From Methylocystis sp. SC2 (GTDB lineage Bacteria; Pseudomonadota; Alphaproteobacteria; Rhizobiales; Beijerinckiaceae): a DNA stretch of 64,000 bases. Positions 37,267 to 45,649 of this stretch are shown here, piece by piece. Within the stretch, counting starts at the first letter, position 1. Every line of letters begins with the position of its first letter. The stretch lies in NCBI RefSeq assembly GCF_000304315.1, contig NC_018485.1, positions 776,501 to 840,500 on the forward strand. Reading direction: 5' to 3'. The notes beneath the pieces are model-generated. The model was not told the DNA's origin. It made no database searches and saw only the letters and a list, made by a program, of their open reading frames with translations. The position numbers and the translations under genes were made by a program.

Positions 37267-39132
37267 ATGACGGGACAGGAGACGGCGTTGGCGGGGGTCT
37301 TTCCGCAGGCCACGGACGCGCAGTGGCGCGTCCTCGTTGAGCGGGCGCTCAAGGGCGCGTCCTTCGATACGCTCGTCTCCAAGAGCTATGACGGGCTTTC
37401 CATTGAGCCCATCTACGCGCGCGCCGCGGGCGCGCCCGTCCCGGTTCTACGCAGAAACCCCGGCCGCTGGGCGATTCTCGCGCGCGTCGACGTCCCCAAC
37501 GCTGACGTCGCCAACCGCTTGGCTTTGCAGGATCTCGACGGCGGCGCCGACGGATTGCATCTCGTCTTCGCCGGCTCGATGGGCGCCTATGGCGGGGGTC
37601 TCGTCGGCGACGACGATGACGCCATCGCTCACGCGCTCGCCAATGTTCGCCTCGACTACGGCATTCCGCTGACGCTCGACTCTTCGCCGCGCGCGCCCGG
37701 CGCCGCGCAGGCGCTCATGCGTTTCGTCGACCGCCAACATATTGAACCGTCGCTCACCCGCGTGTCGATGGGCTTCGATCCGCTGGGCGCGCAGGCGCGG
37801 CACGGATTCGCCGCAGAGCCCTGGGCGCAAGCCTCCAAGAACTTCGCCCGGGAGGTGAAGGCGGCCGCCGACGCCGGCTTCGTCTACGCGACCGCGGTCG
37901 CCGACGCCCGCGTCGTGCATTCGGCGGGAGGGACTGAGTCGCAGGAGCTGGCTTTCGCGCTTGCTTCCGCGCTCGCCTATCTCCGCGCGCTGGCGGACGC
38001 GGGAGTCGACCTCGACGCCGCGCGCGGCCTCATCGCGTTCCGATTCTGCGCCGACGCCGACGAATTGCTGGGCGTCGCCAAATTCCGCGCCGCGCGGCGC
38101 CTGTGGGCGCGCGTTGAGGAGTCCTGCGGCCTCTCTCCCAAGCCGGCGCTGGTCTTCGCCGAAACCGCCTGGCGCATGATGTCGCGGCGCGACCCCTGGA
38201 ACAATATTTTGCGTGGGACGCTCGCCGCGTTCTCGGCGGCGATCGGCGGCGCCGACGCCGTCTCTGTCCTCCCCTTCACCCAGGCGCTCGGCGCCCCCGA
38301 CGACTTCGCGCGGCGGCTGGCGCGCGACACCCAGCTCGTGCTGCAGGACGAATCCCATATCGACGCCGTCGACGATCCGACGCGCGGCGCGGGCGGCTTC
38401 GAGGCGCTGACAGACGCGCTGTGCGCGCGGGCGTGGGGCCTTTTTCAGCAGATCGAGGCCGGCGGCGGCCTCCCCAACGCCTTGGAGACGGGGGTCTTTC
38501 AGGCGGGCGTCGCCGAAGCCGCCGCTCTGCGGGCGAAGAACGTCGCGCGCGCCAAGGATAAGCTCATCGGCGCAAATCAGTTTCCCGACATTCACGAGGG
38601 CGCGCTCGACGTTCTCGCGCCCTATGACGCTGCGGCTGAGACCGTTGACCCGCCAAAAGGCGCGCTGACGCGCGCTCCGCTCGCGCCAAGCCGTCTCGCC
38701 GAGCCCTTCGAGCGGCTGCGCGACGAGTCGGACGTCCGCCTCGCCGAATTGGGCGATCGCCCGAAGATTTTTCTCGCCAATCTCGGCCCCGTGGCCGCAT
38801 TCACGGCGCGGGCGAATTTCGCCAAGAATTTCTTCGAGGCCGGCGGCGTCGAAGCGGTTTTTGGGCCCGAAACCGAGTCGATGACCGAGTTGGTCGACGC
38901 CTACCGGGCGTGTGGCGCCAAACTCGCTTGCCTCTGTTCGTCCGACAGGATCTACGGAGACTCGGCGGAAGCGGCGGCGCTGGCGCTAAAGGGCGCAGGC
39001 GCTGGGCTTTATCTCGCCGGCCGGCCGGGCGAACTCGAGGAGCGTCTGCGTCATGCGGGCGTGACGCAGTTCATCTACGCGGGCTGCGACATGCATGGCG
39101 CGCTGCGGCGCGCGCTTTCGGAGGCCAAATGA
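37267..39132 (+). CDS. mutA: Methylmalonyl-CoA mutase small (non-catalytic) subunit
   Basis: A 621-residue protein of the MutA type. The TIM-barrel part shows YDGLSIEPIYAR, FDPLGAQARHGF, and the FRFCADADELLGVAKFRAARRLWARV and WRMMSRRDPWNNILRGTLAAFSAA blocks (each read in parts). The C-terminal flavodoxin-like domain lacks the DxHxxG cobalamin His, as expected for this subunit. It pairs with MutB to interconvert methylmalonyl- and succinyl-CoA. mutB is not adjacent: the next gene, overlapping by ATGA, is a small exported protein. ATG 37267 is preferred to the basic in-frame ATG at 37225. Confidence 0.9.
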   Translation: MTGQETALAGVFPQATDAQWRVLVERALKGASFDTLVSKSYDGLSIEPIYARAAGAPVPVLRRNPGRWAILARVDVPNADVANRLALQDLDGGADGLHLVFAGSMGAYGGGLVGDDDDAIAHALANVRLDYGIPLTLDSSPRAPGAAQALMRFVDRQHIEPSLTRVSMGFDPLGAQARHGFAAEPWAQASKNFAREVKAAADAGFVYATAVADARVVHSAGGTESQELAFALASALAYLRALADAGVDLDAARGLIAFRFCADADELLGVAKFRAARRLWARVEESCGLSPKPALVFAETAWRMMSRRDPWNNILRGTLAAFSAAIGGADAVSVLPFTQALGAPDDFARRLARDTQLVLQDESHIDAVDDPTRGAGGFEALTDALCARAWGLFQQIEAGGGLPNALETGVFQAGVAEAAALRAKNVARAKDKLIGANQFPDIHEGALDVLAPYDAAAETVDPPKGALTRAPLAPSRLAEPFERLRDESDVRLAELGDRPKIFLANLGPVAAFTARANFAKNFFEAGGVEAVFGPETESMTELVDAYRACGAKLACLCSSDRIYGDSAEAAALALKGAGAGLYLAGRPGELEERLRHAGVTQFIYAGCDMHGALRRALSEAK

Positions 39133-39548
39133 GAATTCTTGTGTTGGCGCTTGCGGCGTGCGTAGCAGCCCAGGGAGCGTCCGCCAAACAGCCGCGGAGC
39201 CAAAAGAAGCCGGAGAACGAACAAGCGCTGACCGGCCCCGTCGGCGATCCAAGCGGCAGATGGAACATCGAAGCGACGACGACCGTCGGGGAGTGTCGCA
39301 GTCTCATTCCGCCGTCCTTTGACATCGTCGGCAATAAAATCGCGGCCGCGCCGGGGCCGGCTGCCTCATTTTGGGGCTATGTCGACGACGACGGCACAAT
39401 CGTCGCGCGATTCACCGGCGAGGGCGAGCGGGTCGTGCGCTTCCACGGAACGCTGCGAGGCGGCAGGGGCTCCGGCCCTTGGTCGTCGTCGACGGACCTT
39501 TGCGGAGGAACCTGGCGCGCCACGCGCAGCGACGCGGCGTCGCAATAG
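39129..39548 (+). CDS. Small exported protein of unknown function
   Basis: A 139-residue product with a signal peptide (MRILVLALAACVAAQGASAK). The mature part has GRWNIEATTTVGECRSLIP, ARFTGEGERVVRFHGTLRGG and WSSSTDLCGGTWRATR, giving two Cys that could pair. The beta-rich pattern resembles small periplasmic proteins of Rhizobiales, but I recognise no family. The ATG overlaps the mutA stop, so it is co-translated with mutA; the reason is unclear. It converges with the L,D-transpeptidase gene. Confidence 0.7.
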   Translation: MRILVLALAACVAAQGASAKQPRSQKKPENEQALTGPVGDPSGRWNIEATTTVGECRSLIPPSFDIVGNKIAAAPGPAASFWGYVDDDGTIVARFTGEGERVVRFHGTLRGGRGSGPWSSSTDLCGGTWRATRSDAASQ

Positions 39549-39558
39549 CGCGCCGCGA

Positions 39559-40905
39559 TTACCGGGGACGCTCCTCGAAGTAGCTGTCGTCGTCGATCGG
39601 GAACTGCCCATCGCCGCGCATCGGACGCGCCGCCTGCACGACCGTCGAGGCCGCCGAATCCGCGGCTGAGCGCAGCCCGAGCCCGTCGCGCTGATAGATG
39701 TCGTCACGGAACTGGGTGACGCCGTCCGGCGCCGCCCACGCGGTGATATAGACCCAGTAGACCGGCACGGCGGGCGTGATCTTGACGTCCACGCGTTCGC
39801 CGGAGGCGATCACCTGGTCAATATGGTCGCGGTCCCAGCCGGGCGTCTCCTTCAGCAGCCAGGCGACGTAGTCGCGAACGTTCTGAAGCCGAATGCAGCC
39901 CGACGAGACGAAGCGGAAGTCGTCGCCAAATACGCCTTTAGCGGGCGTGTCGTGCATGTAAACGCCGTAGGGGTTGGCGATGTCGATGCGCACGACGCCA
40001 AGCGAGTTGAAATCTCCGCCGATGTCCTGTCGGAAGCGGAAATTGAGCGCGTCGAGCGAGCGCCAATTGATCTGCTCGGGCTGCAGCTCCTGATTGTCCT
40101 TGCTGTAGACGCGGATGTGATTGGCGCTGAGATAGTTTGGATCCGCCTGCATCTTCGGGATCAAATCCTTGCGGATCACCGAGGCCGGCACGGTCCAGAA
40201 CGGATTGAAGTTGACCTGGATCGCCTTGGTCTGCATCACCGGCGACTGGCGGTCGATCTTGCCGACGCCGGCCATGTGATGGGTGACGACCTCGCCGTTC
40301 TCGACCGTCTCCACCGAAGCGGCCGGGATGTTGGCGGTGACGTAGCGGTTGCCGAGGTCGTGCGAAAAACTGCGCAGACGCACCAGATTGGTCTCGAGCT
40401 GCTTCAGCCGGGTCTCGGCCGGCACATTCATCGCCTGAATGGTCTGCTGATTGACGACGCCGGTCGGAATGATGCCGTGGCGCGCCTGGAAGCGGCGCAC
40501 CGCCGCTTCGACATAGGAGTCGAACACCGGGCTCGCGCCGGTTTCAGCCCCAATGTCGCCGGAGATGATCAGGCGGCGGCGTAACGCTGAGACCACCGGA
40601 CTGTTCGAGCCCAGCCTCAGCTGCTGGCCGGCCGGCACCTGCGGCCAGCCGCCGTCAGCGGCGATTTCGCGCAAACGCTCGATCGCCGCTTCCGTGGCGG
40701 CTACCGTCTGAGTCGAAAGTATGGGGGTCGTCGAGCGCGAGACGGTCAGGCGGGCGTCGGCGTCATAGCGCTGCGCCCACTCCGCCTGCCCGTCCTGGTC
40801 CCAGGCGGCTGAGGCGGGCGTGAGAGCGACCGCGCCAAGGACGAGCGCGGCGCAGCGGGAAAACTGGAAAATTGCGGATTTTCGCACAGATCGCTCCAAT
40901 CGCAT
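39559..40905 (-). CDS. Exported L,D-transpeptidase (YcbB/LdtD-like)
   Basis: A 448-residue peptidoglycan cross-linking enzyme. It has an N-terminal signal (FSRCAALVLGAVALTPASA), a peptidoglycan-binding repeat (SPVFDSYVEAAVRRFQARHG, TGVVNQQTIQAMNV) and a YkuD catalytic domain with YMHDTPAKGVF and RFVSSGCIRLQN, containing the nucleophilic Cys. Length and domain order match the YcbB group, which makes 3-3 cross-links with meso-DAP. It is monocistronic. Confidence 0.93.
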   Translation of the reverse strand: MRLERSVRKSAIFQFSRCAALVLGAVALTPASAAWDQDGQAEWAQRYDADARLTVSRSTTPILSTQTVAATEAAIERLREIAADGGWPQVPAGQQLRLGSNSPVVSALRRRLIISGDIGAETGASPVFDSYVEAAVRRFQARHGIIPTGVVNQQTIQAMNVPAETRLKQLETNLVRLRSFSHDLGNRYVTANIPAASVETVENGEVVTHHMAGVGKIDRQSPVMQTKAIQVNFNPFWTVPASVIRKDLIPKMQADPNYLSANHIRVYSKDNQELQPEQINWRSLDALNFRFRQDIGGDFNSLGVVRIDIANPYGVYMHDTPAKGVFGDDFRFVSSGCIRLQNVRDYVAWLLKETPGWDRDHIDQVIASGERVDVKITPAVPVYWVYITAWAAPDGVTQFRDDIYQRDGLGLRSAADSAASTVVQAARPMRGDGQFPIDDDSYFEERPR

Positions 40906-41071
40906 CGCCGAAGTGTGCTCCGGCGGTCAAGCCGAAAGACGACGCCGCCTAGAGGACCGCGCCGGCTCTTTCGATCGAGTTGTGCATCTTCGGCGTTAAC
41001 AAGGCCCGAATAGTCCGGCGATTTTGTGGCCTGCCGGAGCGCGGCGAACGGCCGCCGCCAAGTCTTCGCTC

Positions 41072-41815
41072 TTAATTCTGCCGCTCGTCCACGCGGACCC
41101 AGCCGCTTATGCCCAGGCGCTCTTGAGGCAGAAAGCGCGACTTATATTCCATCTTGCGCGAACCTTCGACCCAATAGCCCAGATATACATGCGGCAGACC
41201 AAAGGCGCGGGCGCGCTCCGCATGGTCCAGAATCATGAAGGCGCCGAGCGATCTGTGCTCGAGTTCAGGCTCATAGAAGGAATAGACCATCGACAGCCCG
41301 TCGGAGAGCCGGTCCGTCAAGCAGCAGGCGACGAGCGCGCCGATCTCGCCATTGCCTTGGGCGAGACGATATTCGACGAGCCGCGTGTCGACATGGCTGT
41401 CTTCAATCATCATCTGATAGTCGATCATGCTCATGTCGGCCATGCCGCCGTCGGAATGGCGGGCGCTGACGTAGCGGCGAAACAAAGCGTATTGCTCAGG
41501 CGTCGCCCGCGCCGGCCGTGTTTCGGCGACAAGCTCGGCGTTGCGCCGGCGGATGCGCCGCATGCCGCGCGACGGCGTGAACTCGTCGATCTTGACTCGC
41601 ACCGACACGCAGGCTCGGCACTGCTCGCAAGCGGGGCGGTAGGCGATGGTCTGCGAGCGACGGAAGCCGGATTGCGTCAGCGTGTCATTGAGCGCGGGCG
41701 CGCGCAGCCCGATCAGATGCGTAAAGACCTTCCGCTCCTCGCGACCCGGCAAATAGGGGCACGGCGCCGGAGAGGTCAGATAGAATTGCGGCGCGTCGCG
41801 CGGCTCTTTCGTCAC
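41072..41815 (-). CDS. bpt: Aspartate/glutamate leucyltransferase
   Basis: A 247-residue N-end-rule transferase that adds Leu from Leu-tRNA to proteins starting with Asp or Glu, marking them for ClpAP via ClpS. Signatures: [39 protein letters not shown] with clustered Cys, [17 protein letters not shown] and [20 protein letters not shown]. Length is normal. The gene stands alone. Confidence 0.94.
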   Translation of the reverse strand: MTKEPRDAPQFYLTSPAPCPYLPGREERKVFTHLIGLRAPALNDTLTQSGFRRSQTIAYRPACEQCRACVSVRVKIDEFTPSRGMRRIRRRNAELVAETRPARATPEQYALFRRYVSARHSDGGMADMSMIDYQMMIEDSHVDTRLVEYRLAQGNGEIGALVACCLTDRLSDGLSMVYSFYEPELEHRSLGAFMILDHAERARAFGLPHVYLGYWVEGSRKMEYKSRFLPQERLGISGWVRVDERQN

Positions 41816-41900
41816 GCTCTAAAATCCCAGATCCAAAACTAATCTAGAGCGCCCACGCGGCGCGCGCCAAGGGAGATTTGCGGCGTCGAAGTTGCGGATT

Positions 41901-42383
41901 TTAAGACGAGCGCCGTAAAACGATGACGTCCGCGAGCATGTCGTGCAGGCAGCGCTTGTCGCTGGTGAACAGCGAGAGCAGCAGCAGCGGCGGGAATAGC
42001 CAGGTGACATAAAACAGCACGGCGTGGACGGCCGCCTGCAGAAACGGCACCGGGTCTCCGTCCATGGTGCGCATCTCCAGGTCCATGAACGCCATGCCGG
42101 GCGTCGCCATTCTCCGCCCCGACACCGTCAGGCCATTGTAGAAAAAGGCGACGATCGGGAACAGCGGCGGCAGGATGAACGCCGACAATCCGGCGCTGAG
42201 GATGAAAAGAGCGACGAACAGCGCCGCCGACATGCCCGCGACAAGAATAAGATCGAGCGTGACGGCGATGATGCGGCGCGTCCGCACGCCCTCCAGCGCC
42301 TGTGGCGGAATGTAAGGCGCGGCGCGCGCTCCGATGGGGGCCATCGGGCGCTCACGACTGGAAAAGGGATCCCGCTCGGTCAT
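41901..42383 (-). CDS. RDD-family membrane protein
   Basis: A 160-residue protein with three hydrophobic segments: RRIIAVTLDLILVAGMSAALF, a second around FILSAGLSAFILPPLFPIVAFF, and AVLFYVTWLFPPLLLL. The RDD landmarks are Arg at VRTRRIIA, Asp in LDLI and the late KRCLHDMLADV. Function of the family is diverse and unclear. The start MTERDPFS at 42383 is preferred to an ATG ten codons upstream. No operon partner is evident; bpt lies downstream by 85 bases. Confidence 0.82.
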   Translation of the reverse strand: MTERDPFSSRERPMAPIGARAAPYIPPQALEGVRTRRIIAVTLDLILVAGMSAALFVALFILSAGLSAFILPPLFPIVAFFYNGLTVSGRRMATPGMAFMDLEMRTMDGDPVPFLQAAVHAVLFYVTWLFPPLLLLSLFTSDKRCLHDMLADVIVLRRSS

Positions 42384-42549
42384 CAATTTACGGCCTTTCT
42401 GGTGGCCCGCCAAAGATCGGCCGCGGTGGGCGGGGTTTCAAGTGCCGAAAACAATAGTTGCGGCGACAGCACACGCAAATTGAACTTGCGTCAGCCAGGG
42501 CCGCGAGCGTAACTTCCTCTTTTGCCTTCCCAGTCCTTTGGAGCAAAAA

Positions 42550-45081
42550 ATGTTTAAGACGATCGTCCTTTTTTCGGACGGCACAGGCAACAGTTCGTCG
42601 TCACCTTTTAAAACTAACGTCTTTCGACTGTATGCTGCGCTCGACATGACGCCGGATAAGGGGCAGATAGCCTATTACGACGACGGCGTGGGCTCATCGC
42701 AGCATCGCTGGCTCGCCGCCATCACCGGCGCTTTCGGTTTCGGACTGAAACGTAATGTATTGGATCTGTACAAATTTCTGACACGTCATTACCGCGACGC
42801 GATGCAGACGCTGGATCTGCCCCCCAGCGAAACGTCTGGCGGACAACTTTATCCTCCTAAGATAGCCTGTTTTGGCTTCAGCCGCGGCGCATTCACCATC
42901 CGCGTGCTCATCGGCCTCGTGGCTTCTGAAGGCCTTCCGCTCAAAGCGGATTCGGAGGCGGAACTCAATAGGCTTGCCGAGCGCGCTTATCAGCAGTTCC
43001 GAGCACGGAATTTTCACACCGTTCTCGGCGTGGAGAATGTTTGGCGCTGGTTTCGGGATAAACTCGTCATCCCCTTTCTCGACCGCAACGAGGACCGCTA
43101 CGATCGTGACAAGAATCGTCAAGTCGATGCGATCGACTTTCTAGGCTTGTGGGACACGGTCGGCGCCTACGGCATGCCGGTCGAAGAGCTGCGGGTCTTC
43201 ATCGACAAATTCATCTTTCCTCTGACCTTCAGCAGTTACGACCTGCTGCCAATCGTCCGCGTTACACGTCACGCTCTTTCGATTGACGATGAGCGCGACG
43301 CATTCACTCCAATCCCTTTTGACGACGCCGACGTGCGTCACGAAGCCGCACGTCAGCGCAGTGAGATCATCGACAAGCTCGTCGAAAGCGGAATGAGCCG
43401 AGAGGAGGCGGAAGAAAAGGCTCATCAGGACGTCTGCGAACGTAGTCAGCAAATCTGGTTCGCCGGCGTGCATGCGAACGTCGGAGGCGGATATCCCGAC
43501 GATAGCCAGGCGATTCTGCCTCTGCGCTGGATAATGATCGAAGCGGAAAAGCAGGGCGTGGTTTTTCTCGACGTCTTTAGGAAAGACGTCGTCGCTAAAG
43601 CGACCGCCTTTGGACAAAGTTACGATTCGCGCAGCGGGCTGAATGCGCTCTATCGGTACAAGCCCCGGGATATTCCCGAGATTTTAAAACAAGCCCGTCA
43701 GCTAACGCTAAGAAAACGCCAGAAGGGCTCTGCGGCGATAGCTGCCGTTCCGGCGCCGCGGCCTTTGATCCATGAGAGTGTGATCTACAGAATGGCGCTG
43801 CGGTTTGAAGGCTATGCGCCAATCGCGCTTCCGCAGCAGTTCGATGTCGTCGACAATACTGGACGCCCCAAGGCGTTTATTGATTTCACGGCGGACGCGG
43901 GGGCACGCCAAGGCAGATTCGCAAATGGCGAACACGCCGGAACACGTGCGAGAATGGCTGGGCTGGCGGAACTTGTCGACAGATTGAAGCCGCCGACACA
44001 GGAGGCGCTCGATCTCGTCAAATGCGCAGTCTTTTGGCGACGCGTTTCCTATCAGGTCACCCTCTGGTCGCTCATCCTGCTTTTATTGATGCCGTTGCTC
44101 GAGCGACGAGAGCCCGACCTGAGTGATCCATTTACGAGGTTTTTTGACTGGATCGTTGGCTTTGTGGCCGGCTACCTTCCCGGTTTCTTGTCGCCATGGC
44201 TCGACGCTTTTCGACAATACCCGCTTGGCGCAGGCCTGTTGCTTCTGCTTTTTAGCGTAACGTTCTGGTGGGGCGGGCGTCTGAGACGCACGATCGCCGA
44301 TCGCTCCCGCTTTGCGTGGCACATGACGAAGCGTCCGTCGCAAGGCGTGCTCGCCCGTCGGTTTTGGGATCCACTCGCCAATGTCCTATTGAATTCGAGG
44401 CCCGCGAATGGCGCTTGGCATTTCGCTTCCAATGTCGCGGCGCCCAGCGCTTTATTCGCCGTGGTCGCTCTGGCCGCTCTCTTTCTCCTCGATCGCCTCT
44501 ATTTCCATTACCGCGCCTCTCAAGGGGAGGTGTGTCAAAGCTCCTCGACGATCGAAGGCCTGTCAAAAGAAACGACTTTCGACTTTTTTGTTGATCGACC
44601 CTGCACCGCTACGGGCCACAGACTGGAAAAAGGCCGCTATTACGCCGCGACTTTCACGATCGAGCAAGATTGGAAAGATGCGACACTCCCGGCAAATCTC
44701 GGCGGCCTCAAGCACGACGAACTCTCACTTGACCAGAAAATCGGTTTTTTTCTGATGGGGCTCGGGATCAAGCGCGTGATAAGCGAGCCATGGATGAAAC
44801 CGATTCTCCAAGTAGGTCCAACTGGCTTCGATCTTATTCCCGGAGAGCCGTACTTTCGCTTCGTCAACGGCTCGCTGAAGAATAACATGACCGTGCGCTT
44901 CAAGTCGCCGGCGGACGGCGAACTCTTCTTCTATGTCAATGACGCCTACACGGGCTTCATTCCGGTCGCAGCGATGCTCGGTCAGGAGAACCCCGATGGC
45001 AGTCTCCGCCACACCTATGGCAATAATGTCGGCAAGGCGCAGATAAAAATCGAACCTCTACCTGCGGAATTCGGGGATTAG
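42550..45081 (+). CDS. Large DUF2235 (Tle1-like alpha/beta hydrolase) membrane protein
   Basis: An 843-residue protein. The N-terminal domain carries FKTIVLFSDGTGN and, near residue 115, FGFSRGAFTIRVLIGL, giving the GxSxG-type nucleophile of DUF2235. This family includes T6SS phospholipase effectors (Tle1). FLGLWDTVGAYG and WFAGVHANVGGGYPD supply the Asp/His context. From about residue 500 there are three or four membrane segments (LWSLILLLLMPLLE, AGLLLLLFSVTFWW, LFAVVALAALFLLDRL) and a soluble C-terminal domain. No T6SS genes are nearby. The gene has visibly more A/T and different codon choice than its neighbours, suggesting horizontal gain. ATG 42550 follows a GGAGC site. Confidence 0.82.
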   Translation: MFKTIVLFSDGTGNSSSSPFKTNVFRLYAALDMTPDKGQIAYYDDGVGSSQHRWLAAITGAFGFGLKRNVLDLYKFLTRHYRDAMQTLDLPPSETSGGQLYPPKIACFGFSRGAFTIRVLIGLVASEGLPLKADSEAELNRLAERAYQQFRARNFHTVLGVENVWRWFRDKLVIPFLDRNEDRYDRDKNRQVDAIDFLGLWDTVGAYGMPVEELRVFIDKFIFPLTFSSYDLLPIVRVTRHALSIDDERDAFTPIPFDDADVRHEAARQRSEIIDKLVESGMSREEAEEKAHQDVCERSQQIWFAGVHANVGGGYPDDSQAILPLRWIMIEAEKQGVVFLDVFRKDVVAKATAFGQSYDSRSGLNALYRYKPRDIPEILKQARQLTLRKRQKGSAAIAAVPAPRPLIHESVIYRMALRFEGYAPIALPQQFDVVDNTGRPKAFIDFTADAGARQGRFANGEHAGTRARMAGLAELVDRLKPPTQEALDLVKCAVFWRRVSYQVTLWSLILLLLMPLLERREPDLSDPFTRFFDWIVGFVAGYLPGFLSPWLDAFRQYPLGAGLLLLLFSVTFWWGGRLRRTIADRSRFAWHMTKRPSQGVLARRFWDPLANVLLNSRPANGAWHFASNVAAPSALFAVVALAALFLLDRLYFHYRASQGEVCQSSSTIEGLSKETTFDFFVDRPCTATGHRLEKGRYYAATFTIEQDWKDATLPANLGGLKHDELSLDQKIGFFLMGLGIKRVISEPWMKPILQVGPTGFDLIPGEPYFRFVNGSLKNNMTVRFKSPADGELFFYVNDAYTGFIPVAAMLGQENPDGSLRHTYGNNVGKAQIKIEPLPAEFGD

Positions 45082-45171
45082 TGGCCGCGCCGCCTTGACG
45101 AGCGCGACTGGATTTCGCAAGGCTCCCGCCAGCCGGCGCGCGCCCCTGCCCGCCCGGAGCAGCTTCGGGAA

Positions 45172-45420
45172 ATGCACATGGACAGCAACGCCGTCGACGG
45201 CGGACATTTGCGCGCCTTCATCGAGCGGATCGAGAAGCTCGAAGAGGAAAAGCGTGCGATCAGCGACGACATCAAGGATGTCTACGCGGAAGCGAAAGGG
45301 ACCGGGTTCGACCCCAAGGTGATGCGCAAGATCGTGTCGATACGGCGTTTGGATAAGCACAAGCGGCAGGAGGAGGAGGAAATCCTCGACCTCTATCTTT
45401 CCGCGCTCGGCATGGAATAA
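45172..45420 (+). CDS. DUF2312 protein (GapR-like nucleoid protein)
   Basis: An 82-residue coiled-coil protein: [38 protein letters not shown], and [20 protein letters not shown] are the family hallmarks. In Caulobacter the equivalent, GapR, clamps overtwisted DNA ahead of polymerases. Two starts are possible (45172, 45178). It is a single gene followed by repeat copy C. Confidence 0.92.
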   Translation: MHMDSNAVDGGHLRAFIERIEKLEEEKRAISDDIKDVYAEAKGTGFDPKVMRKIVSIRRLDKHKRQEEEEILDLYLSALGME

Positions 45421-45454
45421 TCCGGATTCCGGCTGATCACTCCGCTCGGGTCGC

Positions 45455-45564
45455 GTCATGCCCGGCAGGCCAAAGGCCTGACCGGGAATCCAGAGTCACA
45501 ACAAGCGCGTTTGATTTTGCCCCTAGATTCCCGATCGCGCGCGTTGCGCGCGTCGGAAATGACA
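45455..45564. repeat. 110-bp palindromic intergenic repeat, copy C
   Basis: Left end GTCATGCCCG with hairpin CAGGCC/GGCCTG, CGGGAATCCAGAGTCACAAC shared with copy B, and right hairpin CGCGCG/CGCGCG then TCGGAAATGACA (one change from the consensus CGGGAATGACA). It begins 34 bases after the DUF2312 stop. Confidence 0.85.
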
Positions 45565-45649
45565 GCCGAACCGTTCAAGCGGATTCCCGACGTCGGAAGG
45601 CTTGGCCGTCATAGGGCGGGCGTTCGGCGAGGCGAAATCGAGGCGCAAA

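Noticed and set aside
37267..39132. mutA as a broken mutase gene because the cobalamin His motif is missing
   Set aside because: Loss of this motif is normal for the small subunit; the frame is intact and full length.
42550..45081. Type VI secretion effector locus
   Set aside because: The DUF2235 domain fits, but no VgrG, PAAR, Hcp, sheath or immunity gene is close.
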